Source: Tubulanus polymorphus
Lineage: Eukaryota > Nemertea > Palaeonemertea > Tubulaniformes > Tubulanidae
DNA length: 64,000 nucleotides
Assembly: GCF_964204645.1 (NCBI RefSeq)
Contig: NC_134030.1
Coordinates: 9,484,278 to 9,548,277, forward strand
Reading direction: 5' to 3'
The position numbers were made by a program, and so were the translations under genes. Positions 1 to 12,771 of the stretch are shown one piece after another. The stretch's first letter is position 1. Each line of letters starts with the position of its first letter. Below the pieces are notes generated by a model. The model was not told the DNA's origin. It was given only the letters and a program-made list of their open reading frames with translations, and made no database searches.

Positions 1-89
1 ACGCGTTAGCGGCAATAGGTCTCTAGATTGCAGAATACGTGATAAAAAACAACGATTCAGTGTCAGGATACATCTCACGTCTTTTTCAG

Positions 90-3000
90 ATCCGAATGAG
101 TGCACGTATCCAGGCTCGTACGGTTGCATGGTGGAAGCTCAGTGCAATGTAAAAGTCCCCAATAGAGTCGACTATTCGACCGGTTACTGTCATAATGGCT
201 GTAATGCGAACTATATCGGCAAATACTGTGAAAAAGGTTAGCGTTGTCTCATCCTGCCTGCAAGGATTTGGAATTTTCTCCTAGATCTGGAACTCTAGGT
301 GCAAATGACAGTGCACCCGGTTTACTATATGAGCAGGTTTTGTTACCTCCTTAATATCGACGCCTCGAACTTTGGATCCCTTCTTTATTGAATGAACATC
401 GTTTACCTCACACCAAAATAACTCAATCTATTCATCTCTCATCGTTATACTTTTACAGAATTCAAATTGACGTATACTATGAAATTGGTTAGCCAGCTCC
501 ATAGCGTCATCGTCAAAATAACAAACCCACGATTACCGAATGGTAAAACAGATTCAGGAAAGGGTTCTATACGTGTGGGATATCGCGTCCTTTACAGAAA
601 AGTCGGCGATAAAGACTGGATCGTCGGAGGTACTGAACCACCAGCAAAACCGAGAGGCAGTAGATACGTCATGGCTTCGAGGCGAGATATAGTTATTTCA
701 GGTCTTGCTGAAAACACCTATTACGAATTCGCCGCGAAGGCCTGGAAAATCGACGCTAATCTAAATTCGACGTTGGACGCTCGGAAATCATACGCATTTA
801 CGTTATGTTACGGTAATTCCCTCTATACTGTTAATGCATATTTCGTTTGGCATATAAAAATTCAACGCACTATATTCGTTTTTATGAATAGAGCCACTAG
901 TTGGTCCGGATGTCACCAGCTTGCGACAACAGCGAGATGTCGACTCGTCGTTGTATAACGTTTACGTAGAATACGTGGTAAATAGAAATCACAATTCAAA
1001 ATGAGACATCTAGTTTGAGAACCTATAAACCTTAAACGGATTCGTTGATGGTGGTAATCTGCAAAGATAACACGTTTCTTTACGTATCCGAGCATATCCA
1101 CTAAGCAAACCCATTGTCCTGGAATCTGCAACGAAAAGAATAACCCGGAAGTTATCTGCGATTGGCTGCGCAATGCCACAAATCAGAGCACGTATACATG
1201 CAGCAGCACTCACTGACAAGGGGGCGCTAGCTGACGACCTGGTTGTCGCAGCGTAAATACTGTTATGTTCCGTTCCGATGCTAAACCTGCTTATATTATA
1301 TATGCGAGTCAGAGCTAACGGTTGTGATTTACTTCCTTCGACGTGTCTTTTCAGACGATCAAAGCAGATCAGCGACGTTGCAACGCACCGGGCACGATTT
1401 ACAGACTTTTTATTCGATCAACGACAAATGAAACGTGGACGAATGTCGGCCAGAATTACAAAATTTCCGGCCTGGAGCCTTTGACGAAATATCGACTGAA
1501 AATCGGTATCAAGAATAAAGGAAATGCTTACTTCATCTTCGGCAAAATTCACGAATTCTTGACCGGATCAGCAGGTGTTGTTTTTTTTTAAATATTAGGT
1601 TCAGTTGATTATCAAAATCGATCAATTCTATGGTAGAAAGTTGCTTTTTGTAACACGGAACATTTTCAATTTTCATTATTTATATTAGATAATACGATTT
1701 TTTTATTTTCTCTCGACTCGCCTTAACGGCGCTGTTGCAGTTACCCACTTGACGGCGACAAATACACCATTCGGTCTGAACGTTACCTGGAAGACTCCCG
1801 TTCAACTTCGACATCTACAGTTCAACTTTACTGGGAAATATCGGTTAATAAACAGGGCAGCGTGTCCGAAACAGAGGTCGAGGGAAGAAACTCAAGGATG
1901 TCCATTCCCAACCGATATCAACGAATTAGAACTAGTAGAACTGAGGAGCTACGCCTATTACGAGGTCACAATTACTCCTGTTTCGCTGAACGACAAATCT
2001 AAAGTGGAACGAGAATCAGTTGCATTAAATGTAACCACAGAACAGTCAGGTAACTGAGTTCACGTTTGGTCAAAATCGGCACATTTTACATCAAAATGTA
2101 ACACGACTATTTTCCAGCTCCGACTGGTACTCCTAGACCACCCGTGGTTTGGCCACAAGATGTGGGCTTATCGACGATCAAGGAGACAACTTGGGTACAG
2201 ATACGTTTCAACGAAATCTCGTGCGATTTGAAAAATGGAAACTTCATCGGTTTCCACTACAAACTCTACGAGAAAAACTCCGGTGAATTAGTAGACGAAA
2301 ATGTGACAGTGCAGAGTTCACGTTATTACATTGAACATTTGAAGCCGTTTACGACATATTTGCTGAGCTACACCTGGACGAACGAAGCCGGTGAAAGTCC
2401 GCAATCTAATAGCACCGAATTCAAAACAGACGAAACTAGTAGGTCACATATATTTCATCGACACAATATTGATTATCATTTTTGCTTAACGCGCATTATG
2501 TTTTCCCATTCAATAGCATGTTATTTACATAAGAATCGAGTTCCTTGTTGATAGGAAAATGTCTGAGGCTATCAAAAAATGTTTTGGCAGGGAATGTCAT
2601 GCATAAGATTCACCCCGGACATAGAGGAAACATCTATCGCATCAAATAGAAATTCTGAGATTAAAATTTAATTTCGATCAGATCTACTCAATCTCTATAG
2701 ACCTCACAGCTTATATGATATAATTTTTACTATTTTCAGCTTTATTGGAAGTAAAGATGAAAATAAACCCCGTTGATCGTAATGAGGACAATTTGGACTT
2801 CACCGTCGATTTTACGCTCAACCAAATCCGCGGAGAAGTTCTAAACTATGCCTTACAGTGCGGAGAGACGACCGGTGACGGCGTCAAACCGAAAAGACCC
2901 AGTCGTTCATATTGGAAAATCGATAAAGATCCGAAGAATCTACCTTTCAAAGTTTACAATTTGAAGCCCGCGACGTGGTACGGATGTAGGGTAAGTCAGC

Positions 3001-3215
3001 ATTGTAGCACCCGAAACCTAGGTATATATAAGTACGTTTGGCTGGGAGATGTAATAGGTCAGATATGTTGTTGAAATGCTTCACTATTGTTTCATTCAAC
3101 GCTCACTCCGGTCAGATTTACTCAACCACGTATTCATTTCTTCTAGGGAAGTGCTTTGAGTAAGAAAGGCTGGGGTCCATCCACTGCTTACATCTACGTC
3201 TTGACCGATGATTGA
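90..3215 (+). CDS. secreted EGF/FN3 multidomain protein, copy 1 (3' part only)
   Basis: The 3' part of a multi-exon gene whose beginning lies left of the window. Exons read from splice sites and reading frame: 90-236 (EGF-like module with eight Cys-type spacing, ending in YIGKYC), 459-812, 892-977, 1355-1574, 1741-2049, 2118-2438, 2740-2990, 3147-3215 (stop TGA). Five fibronectin type III domains follow the EGF-like module. Each shows the FN3 signature before its F strand: GLAENTYYEF, GLEPLTKYRL, ELRSYAYYEV, LKPFTTYLLSY and LKPATWYGCR. Introns are mostly phase 1, as usual for shuffled extracellular modules; phase 0 introns split FN3-2 and FN3-5. No transmembrane helix follows the last domain, so the product is probably secreted. 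The frame is open throughout, unlike the neighbouring copy 2. The exact ligand or role is unknown; cell adhesion or innate recognition is inference. Confidence 0.85.
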
Positions 3216-3795
3216 AGTTCATCTAAGGCCAGTGGACAAGAGAGGAGCAGCAAATAGACCCAACATTAAAATATTTCGAAAAATCTCTCATGTAAATCTC
3301 TATATCGACTTTGTTCAACGCATAGATACAAGTACTTCATTTTATCTTGAAACAAATATCGTAATGATATAATAAACATATACAGTCAGTCGGTTAAGTT
3401 ACTAATGATAATTTACAAATTTTTCCAAACGATCCCACCGTAATACGCTATTTTCTAGTCTGATTTTCTTTTACTTTTCGTGCATTAATGAAGAACGATA
3501 CTTTAGATCGAAGAGGGAAAGATAGAAGGAAAAACGTATTTCACATCAGCCGACAGATCTATGTCTTACGTTTATTACGGCAATCGCTCCACGCCGTAAT
3601 GAATGGCTAACAATTTTGCTTTAGAATAAAGGCCCTTTGACGAAAACGATCGTAATTTGTAATTTGTTGATGCCACGTTTAATACGTTCTATACGCGAGC
3701 TGTCTGGTAAGCGCAAACAATTTTGTTTCCCGTCAATTATGCGGGTAAATTAGGCAGTCTGCTGAGTTAGGTTATCGTGTAAGTTTCGAGGCAAG
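3216..3795. other. intergenic spacer between the two tandem copies
   Basis: No coding signal. A polyadenylation signal AATAAA for copy 1 is at 3371-3376. The rest is short unique sequence leading to the start codon of copy 2 at 3796. No clear TATA box is seen. Confidence 0.6.
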
Positions 3796-6700
3796 ATGTG
3801 GGTAGAATATCTGTGCGGTCTCCTTGCGGTTGCGGCTGCGCTTAATACATTACAACACGCTGAAGGTAGGCATCAGTTAGATTTCAGTTTATGTATGGTA
3901 GTAAATAATATTGAATATTAGTAGTTTGATACCGATTTTTTTAGGGGAATGATAGCAATGATGCATCGATAAACTTACTATGATGTGTAAAGGCGTTGAA
4001 TGTTTTGAATTCGGTTAATAAATTGATTCGTTGGTCATATTACAGGGACATGTTTCGGTAGCAGTTGCCCTGGTTGGTCGTGCCATTGCGTTTCCGATGA
4101 CCGGAATGCAAAAATCGTCTGTCCTTCTTCATCAGCCGGACGTCTTAAATGCCCGTCGTCAGCACCGCACTGCGAGAAGAGGATCGATAGTTACAAAAAC
4201 TGGGAATGGAAAGGACCTGGCTGTCAAATAGGCAAGTACAATAAAGAAGTTTCCAGTTTCTAGGCGCCATTTTGTGGCGGTCCCTCGAGGTCCCCATTGT
4301 TGCGATAATTTGCGCTCATTTTTAAAACATAAGTTTTTATTGAATATCATATAGCTCTGCAGTCCCTTGCTTGATTAACTTTATTAATACACCATTTTGA
4401 AGGAATTGAAATGCATGTATTTTCCGGTGATTATTGGATTTTTTGAACGCAACAATTGAGAGCAGTGACGATTTGAAACCAAGGACCGCATTTTTAAACC
4501 GCGCTTCGAAAAATTGCGATTTTTATCAATTTTGAAATATCTTAGTGGTTATTAAAGCTATATTTCCCATTAGCGGAATAAAAGATATACAGTATGATAG
4601 ACATCTGGTATGAATTTGGTGCTTTTGGAAGAATTTGAACCAAAAACCTCAAAATATTCCCTTAGACTATACAGTCTAAATGTCGAATATGTTTTTAATA
4701 TTTCCGTACATGTCGACAACGATAACACGTTAGCAGACTTTCAATCTCAATTTGTTCTAATCTTTCATATAGAAGACAGTTCTTTTTTAACATTTCATTT
4801 TTATCGGTACGTGACGTGTGTAGGTAACGTGGCCGAATCGAAGCAGGCGAGAATGTCCTCTTATAGTTCACAGAGATACTGCTTTGATGGCGCTGTCTCA
4901 GGAAGGTACTGCGAAACTCGCAGGGAACACAATCCTTGGATTATCGTTGATCTTGGTGCTAAACACGTAGTGCAGGCGGTGGATTTGTACTATTCGACAA
5001 GATATTCAAATGGCTATTGTTCCAGTTATAGAAGTAAGTTTTCACGTGAATTAGCGAATTATTGATACAGCGAAGCAATTGAATTAATTTGAAATTTGGC
5101 ATTGACCCACAGTGTTGCACAGTGGTCAGTTGTTGTGGTTCCTATCGTAGTAGTCCCTATTGTTTCAAAGTCGAGGCGTAGGATGACACCAGGCTAGCTG
5201 GATGGACCCAGTGCCACACAGTTCTCAGCTTCAGGTTTGACTCGTAGCTTGGAGTTACTCAAAGATCCTAGAGACAACATTTGTTCATTTCCACCAATGT
5301 TTTAACGCTTGAGTCAAATTCTACCCATTAAATTCTTGACGCGCAAATGAGAGCGCTAGATAGCTAAGATGCCTCAACGAGAAAAAAACGTCGGATTTTC
5401 TAAAGAGAAATTCATTAAACATCCTTTTGCATCAATGAGGGAACTCTGTTTTGGCGGGGTGTGAAAATGTCAATGCTAATACGAGTTAATGACCTTTCGT
5501 TTCATGTGTAGCTCATATTTGAAAACTCTTTTTCAGGAGGGCTCAAGTGGAGTTTGTTACAGAGCCGAGTCGGTGATGGCAACGATTTACATAATCCAAT
5601 ATGCACGAATTTCACCGATGTCGTGTACGGGTGCGGTAACCACGTGTTTAAACAATGCGACGAATCGTTGATAGGGCGGTTTGTTTCCGTGCAAATAATG
5701 GCTTATGAGAGATTAAAACTAGCTGAGATTGTGGTAATCGGATTCAAGTATATAGGTACATTCGTTGCTTTCGATATTGTTATATTGAATTCTATAACAT
5801 ATTGATATATGCTTTCGGATTCAGGTATATAGGTACATTCGTTGCTTTCGATATTGTTATATTGAATTCTATAACATATTGATATATGCTTTCAATTATG
5901 TATCTATAAAAATTCGTTCTTCATTGTTATAATTTCCATGTAGATAAAGAAAATTAGCGTTAATCATTAATCGTGTAGCCTGGGATTTGTATTATGTTCT
6001 CTACCCATAAAATACAAAAAATATTACGATGAAAACCATCATTCGGGATCACGATATATCAATTTTTCAGATCCGAATGAGTGTACGTATCCTGGTTCGA
6101 TCGGTTGTATGACTGAAGCTCAGTGCAATATAAACGTCCCCAATAGAGTCGATTATTTGACCGGTTACTGTCATGGCGGCTGCAACGCGAACTATATCGG
6201 CAAATACTGTGACAAAGGTCAGTCGTGTGTTACCCTGTGTGCAAGGATTCGAACTTCTTTGCTGGAGCTGGAAGTCCAGATACAAATTAATGGCTGTCTG
6301 TGTAGCGGCATAGCGCTCATGGCCAAGGACCGTGAGGGGATGGTCGACGATAGAAATCTCTTGAAATTTTGAGAAGAATTTGGTGGATTTTTACGACGTT
6401 GAACAGTGAATTCCGTGAAATAAATCATAAATAATCCACCAAATCAATACCGCAATCACAGATCATTTCGCATGAGAAAATATTACTTCTTATTCGCCTG
6501 AATTGAAAAAATTCACTTAGGATTTTTTGGGGTAGACATTTTAAGGGAGCTCCAGATTTAGGAGGAGGGGGTCTGGACGCCCTTGGACCCCCTAAATCCG
6601 CGACCGGATTTTACTTTAGCAAGCAGCGTTTCATACCTTAGCATCGACGCCATGAACTTCGAAATTCCTACAATTGAATGAACATCGTTAAATTAACCAA

Positions 6701-9373
6701 GATATCCGAACCTACCAATTTTTTGGTATATTTCAGAATTCAGATTGACGTACACTATAAAACTGGTTAGCCAGCACCATAGCGTCAACGTCACTATATC
6801 GAATCCACGAGTACCGAATGGTAATATGGATTCAGGAAAGGGTTCTATACGTGTGGGATATCGCGTCCTTTACAGAAAAGTCGGCGATAAAGACTAGATT
6901 GTCGGAGCTACTGAACCACCAGCAAAACCGGGTGCCAGTACAAATTTCATGGCTCCGATGCGGGATAAAGTTATTTCAGGGCTTACTGCAAACACACGGT
7001 ATGAATTCACGGCCACGGCCCGGAAAATCGACGCTAATTTGAACTCGATGTTGACCGAAGATCCTCTGAAAACCTATGTGCATACATTATGTCACGGTAA
7101 TTCGCTTTTCGTTTTCAACGCATACAAATTATTCCGATTGGTAATTAAGAAAATTCATTGTATTACCTACAAGTTTTTTTACTGATTAATAGGGCCACTA
7201 GTCGGTCCTGGGATTACCGGTCTGCGACAACAGCGAGAAGCTGATTCCCCGTTGTTCAAAGTTTTCGTAGAATACGAGGTAAATGAAAATAATGATTCCA
7301 AAGTAATATATCCATTTTATTGAGAAACGCCTTCTTGAGGAGCGCTTAATTCAATGATGGTGGTATTTTTTTGGTACCATAATACGTTATCTAGTATTCT
7401 TAGTATGATTGCTGGTAGATTCAGAGTGGAGAGTTGAGATCGGTTTTCTCCGTGTTTGTCTTTTCAGACGATCACAGGGGATCAGCGACGTTGCGATGCA
7501 CCAGGTACGATTTACAGAATTTTCATCCAATCAACGACGAACGATACATGGATGAATGTCGGCCAGAATTACAAAATTTCCGGCCTAAAACCGTTGACGA
7601 AATATCGAGTGAAAGTCGGTATCAAGAATAAAGGAAATACTAACTTCGTCTTCGGCAAAATTCACGAATTCTTGACAGGATCAGCAGGTGTTGCATTTTA
7701 TTTCAAATATTTGAGTTTGTAGATGTTAATAAGATCATATCTATGAAAGTAGGCTATACTTTGTCAAATACTTACTTTAACTCTATATTACTTATAATAT
7801 TTCTATATCTACGTTTACTCACGATAATGAAGTTACCCATCTGACGGCCGCATATGCACCATTCGGTCTGAACGTTACCTGGAAGACTCCCGTTCAACTT
7901 CGACATCTACGATACAACTTCGCCGGAAAGTATCGATTGATAAGCCGGTTAGCGTGCCCGAAAAAGAGGTTGACTGAAAAAACAAAAGGATGTCCATTCC
8001 CAACCGATATCAACGAATTAGAACTAGTCGAACTGAGGAGCTACGCCTATTACGAGGTGACAATTACTCCTGTTTCGCTTAACGGCGAATCTAAAATGGA
8101 ACGAGAATCAGTTGCATTTAACGTAACCACAAAACAGTCAGGTAACTGAGTTCAGGGTTTGTCTAAATCAGCACATTTTTAATCATAATGTCACTACACA
8201 ACTTTTTTCAAGCTCCGACTGGTACCCCTAGACCAGGCGACGTTTGGCCACAAGATGTGGGCTTATCGACGATCAAGGAGACAACTTGGGCGTCAGTCCG
8301 TTTCCACGATATATCGTGCGAGTCGAGAAATGGAAACTTCACCGGTTTCCACTACAAACTCTACGAGAAAACCTCCGGCCAGTTGGTTCGGGAAAACGTG
8401 ACGATGGTGAGATCACTTTATTACATTGAACACTTGAAGCCGTTCACGATCTATTTGCTGAGCTACACCTGGACGAACGAAGCCGGTGAAAGTCCGCAAT
8501 CTGATACCACCGAATTCAAAACAGATGAAACTAGTAAGTCACATATAACAAATCATAATGAATTACCATTTTTCCATCCTGCGCTGCGTTTCCCCATTAG
8601 TTTGAATGCCGTTTTTGATAATTTTCAGTAATTGAGATCTTTGCTGATCGAAATATTGTCTGAGGCTATCCTATCCAAAACTACTGTCTTGACGAAGAAT
8701 GCCATGTTCAAGAACAATTCCAACAATTTTCTAACAACGATTTCATTAGGCTAAACAAAAATGATACCTTGTTTCTCCGCAGCGGCCGGGTCATTCATGT
8801 GAATAGAATGTTCTGATTTTCATTTTTGTCATCATATCTGCATAGGCAACTCCGAGACCTAACTGGTGCAATGATATCATTGTACTATTTTCAGCTTTAT
8901 TGGAAGTAAATATGAAAATAAACCCCGTTGATCGTAATGAGGACAAATTGGACTTCACCGTCGATTTTACGCTCAACCAAATCCGCGGAGAAGTTCTGAG
9001 CTATGCCTTACAGTGCGGAGAGACGACCGGTGACGGCGTCAAACCGAAAAGACCCAGTCGTTCATATTGGAGTATCGATAAAGATCCGAATAATTTACCT
9101 TTCAAAGTTTACAATTTGAAGCCCGCGACGTGGTACGGATGTAGGGTAAGTCAGCGTTGTAGCACCCTAAACCTTTGTTCATTTTAACAAGTTAGGCTGG
9201 GAGATGAAATAGGTCAGATACTTTGTAATCCAACTTCTTCCATATTGTTTAGTTCAGCGCTTACTCCAGTCTTTACTTAAAAAACACATATATATTTCTT
9301 CTAGGGAAGTGCTTTGAGTAAGAAAGGCTGGGGTCCGTCCACTCCTTACGTCTACGTTTTGACAGTCGGTTGA
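3796..9373 (+). CDS. secreted F-type lectin/EGF/FN3 protein, copy 2, with in-frame stop
   Basis: Full gene traced from ATG to TGA. Exons: 3796-3865 (signal peptide, hydrophobic core LCGLLAVAAAL), 4046-4231 (61-residue module with eight Cys), 4824-5033 and 5537-5755 (F-type lectin fold of the fucolectin type: NVAESKQ start, NPWIIVDLG core, then RVGD, GRFVSVQ and a closing LAEIVVIG strand), 6071-6217 (EGF-like), 6737-7096, 7193-7278, 7468-7687, 7833-8141, 8213-8533, 8895-9145, 9305-9373 (five FN3 domains parallel to copy 1). F-type lectins bind fucose or related glycans; whether this one does cannot be judged. The donor after exon 2 is AG|GCAAGT, a GC-AG intron. An in-frame TAG at 6895-6897 replaces a Trp codon of copy 1, so translation would stop in the first FN3 and leave signal peptide, Cys-rich module, lectin and EGF. 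The acceptor at 7833 (AAG, weak pyrimidine tract) is also poorer than in copy 1. It is either decaying or a lectin-only product. Confidence 0.85.
5740..5893 (+). repeat. 77-bp tandem duplication at a splice donor
   Basis: The 77 bp from 5740 are repeated from 5817 with one visible change (AAG to AGG). The unit includes the last bases of the second lectin exon and its GT donor, so two donors lie in tandem. Confidence 0.9.
6541..6605. repeat. short foldback repeat inside an intron
   Basis: The stretch from about 6558 (CAGATTTAGGAGGAGGGGGT) runs into its near reverse complement (GGACCCCCTAAATCCGCGA). It lies in the intron before the first FN3 exon of copy 2 and is probably a dispersed MITE fragment. 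Confidence 0.4.
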
Positions 9374-10854
9374 ATTTCATCCGGAGCCATGAGAGGAAAA
9401 TTGAGAGGAGGCAAATAGATCTGTCACACAACATTACCATATTGTCGATACTGATTTAATCATGTAAAACTCTATTCTAAAACTTATAAATACTTCTTTT
9501 TATTCTTAAACAATTATCATAATAATATAATACACATATATATATACAGCCATTAGCTCAGCAACTAATAATCATTTACTAAATTTTTCCAGGAGATCCC
9601 GCCGTAAAACGCTTTACTTCTTACCCTGTATTCCTAACCTTTCTCGCGTTAATACGAACGAATCTTCGATATTAGAGTCCGATCATCGAAAAGAACGGAC
9701 GATAAAACACATTGACACATATATAAAGTATTTACATCAACCGACATCAAATCTTGTCTTAATAAATGTTTACAAATTACGCGGCAACGGGGATCTACGT
9801 TCGTCATAACAATCATCCGAAATGAACGACTTATAATTTTGCATCAGAATCGAGACCATGAAGTATACGTATATGTTCGTATATTTTCGTCAGTCAGGGC
9901 GAACTCCTGTTTTCGTAGCTGGTTGACTAATGGTCCAGAACTAATAACCGAACGAACTTAGTTCGGTCGTAACGTATTTCACAGTGTCGGCCATCTTGAA
10001 CCTAGGTCCGAGCTATTCCCGTGGTCGACCATTTCCGGACCATAGTTCCGATTAACTGACATCCGGTTTTGCTTAGTTCGACTACAGTCGACTAACCCCG
10101 ATAACCGAAGTTCGCCCAGACGTAAAGAACCAACTGCGGCAAGTGACGATGCGGGTTTACTCTATTTACTTCGGTATAGATCGATTAATGATTTATAGTT
10201 ACCATGGGGACTATCAATCGTTCGCTGTAGACTGGTAGATCGACCGTTCACAGGAAGGATTATTATCGTTTAAGGATGCATGGTGATTTCTTGTCGTCCT
10301 CGAGGAAATATCGCCAGTTATATATTCATAATTCACTATCAGACATTCCGTCGTGTTTTTCAGATATTTCTAACGTGTATCCATGTGATAAGAGGCCACT
10401 CTGAATTTCATCACTTTGAGATAACTGGTTAATGAGGGGTAGGAGTGGGGCGGAGTTAAAATTTTCGAAGTGTCCTTCAAAACGTCAGTGTCAAAATTAG
10501 GTCAAAATTTTGCGAAATTTGGATACGATTTTTCGTGTTTTGTTTTGTGAAAAATCAAAAGATTTATTCAGGTAATCGAAAAATTGAATCTCGATAAGAT
10601 CTGTCCTTTTTCCATAGAAAAGTGTCCCGTTTCACGGGGAAAAGTTCTTTCTTGAAATAAAACTGCCGGCAAAAAAGCTCGACACAGGCCTGGCAATCAC
10701 CTGCAGACGGCCATTAAAACATTTCTAAGCAAAAATTATAATTCAATGATTGGTAATAAATATGCGGACGGGAATAACACTGTCGTTCGTTAAAAACATC
10801 GTTATATTGCATGTAATTTTCAGCACCAGAAGAATAGTCGGTACAAAACGGTTA
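9374..10854. other. intergenic, no gene seen
   Basis: Spacer between the lectin/FN3 gene and the convergent FBXL7 gene. AATATAATACACAT-like sequence near 9525 may serve polyadenylation of copy 2. Partly complementary stretches rich in AGTTCGG/CCGAAC at about 9930-10110 may be an old foldback element. Nothing coding is recognised. Confidence 0.5.
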
Positions 10855-12771
10855 CTAATAGAAACCAGGGTTCGTGTGTTCGATGATACACCGCTTACAG
10901 AACCGTTTAACGGCTCTGTATGCTTCCACCGATATGTGGCAGTCTTGGACGTTAAGCTGTTGTAATCCCGGGCAACTATTGGCGAGCATGATCACTCCGC
11001 GGTCCGTGATACCGTCGCACGATTTCAAGCTGAGCTTCTTCAACTGAACGCAAAAGTCGCCGAGTATGCAAGCCGTCGTCGGTGACGTCACACTTGCCGA
11101 CGTCCAATGAGCGGAGGCGCCTGCAGGAATGAGCCAATTGGACGATGGAATCGTCGGACACCGCCTCGCACCCGCGGCAATTCAGATAGCGCAGTTTGTA
11201 ACAGAATTTCGCTATGTACCGAACTCCGACGTCGGATATTTTATCACATTTCGCAATACTCAAGTAACGCAGGCTGGTTTCTAACTTCGAAAGTTCCCGT
11301 AGGCCGAAGTCCGTAATACGGCGGCAATCGCTGAGACTTAGTTCGCGTAACATGGTGCAGTAGTTGGCGATATACTGGACACCGATGTCCGATACGCGCG
11401 TACAGCGACGTAAGTACAGGTAACACAGTTGAGTACAATGGGACGCTATGATGCTCAGACCGCCGTCCTCCAGATCCACGCAATCGCTCATATCCAAGTA
11501 GCGCAGGAAGATCTGCTTGCTTCGCAACGGCGACGCTTGCATCGAGGCTTCTGGCGTTAGACTGATGCAGGTGATCGAAGAACATCCTGAAATTTGAATC
11601 AGAAGCGGTCTTAATAATATTTGATAGGGATGATATGACGTATTGTTCCAGTTGAATTGAGTTCCTAAAAGTGCTGAATATTGAAGTGTCAAATTCTCTT
11701 TAAAATTTGGTTATATTTTCAAAAGGACAAACGGGTCAAACTTGATGATAAGATAATATAGTTCTACCACAGTTCTTAGTCTAAAGAGACTTTTTAGACT
11801 GTAGAAACCACCCGATATATTTCTATATTTTATAGTCATTCATTCATTTATTGTGGGATTTTACACTTATTGTCTCATCACGGATACGGTGATCAACAAC
11901 TGATTCATTCATTTGAATATTCTAAAAGACTTGCACTCACCTAATAAGTTCAAGTGTTCCAAGTTCGTACATTTCGACACGACTTCGAAAATGGCCATGT
12001 TCGTTATATTAGCACATCCCAGTAGGTCCAGATGAGTTATTTCCGGGCATCGGTTGGCGATGACTTGTAGCCCTTTGTCGGATAGTTTAGAGCAACCGTT
12101 CAAGTTAATCCGGTGAATGTTCACGCACACGAATGGCGTATCGTAACTCAGCCGATGAGTTAGAACTTTCAGCGCCTTGTTTATGTCCACGGAGCTGTCG
12201 TTGACACGTATCGAAGTCCACAAAGTAGGATCCCAGGCCAGGCCGTACCAGCGCCGGCAGACGCGCGCGCACCGACACACCTGCTCGGTTGGCAAGTTCG
12301 AGAATATACCCAGTATGATGTCATCGGGTAAGAAATCGAACGACGAAAATCGTATTTGTTTCTTTTTGCTCGGTTTAACCGTTCGTTGCTGTTGCAGGCC
12401 CTCGTACTCTTTGTTGGACACGGACGATAGATTACCACTCGAGTAATCGGACGGGGTATCGTTCATCGGCGACACGGGGGAACTCGTGTAGAATATTTTC
12501 GCCTCGATCGGGTATTTCGGAGCCGGGATTTCGTCTTCGTCGACGTCGTTATCGACATAGTCGACGGAAGCGTCGTTGCTGGCGGAAGTGAAACGCGCGC
12601 TCTGCTGGTGATACGGCGGTCTCCTTTTCGACGACGATTCGCCACCTGGCGGCGTTTTGCACGGACTTCTCGTGGCCATTCTCGGCGGACTGTAGCATAC
12701 CGGATTCGTGAGGTCGGATCCGACTCCGGAACTCGAATCCCCGTGCGGATTATCGAAAGGTTGGATATCAT
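10855..12771 (-). CDS. FBXL7: F-box/LRR protein 7 orthologue (last two exons, frameshifted)
   Basis: SCF ubiquitin-ligase substrate adaptor. The F-box binds Skp1 and the leucine-rich repeats bind the target. Exon 12771-11941 carries an acidic/Ser-rich leader, the F-box (FDFLPDDIILGIFSNLP then VCRCARVCRRWYGLAWDP) and the first LRRs. It is joined in phase 1 across a 354-bp intron (GTGAGT donor at 11940, CAG acceptor at 11587) to exon 11586-10855. That exon carries cysteine-containing LRRs of the type C..L..L.L..C..ITD.G and the family's C-terminal end CIIEHTNPGFY. Length and order match vertebrate FBXL7 closely. The frame upstream of the first Met (12679) stays open to the acceptor at 12772, so the true start is in a further upstream exon not found here. 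In the last exon the frame is broken near 11065: relative to the family about two bases are missing between the repeat ending DDGL and the one starting GDFCVQLKKLSL. Either the copy is damaged or this is a sequence error; both sides of the break stay well conserved. Confidence 0.88.
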
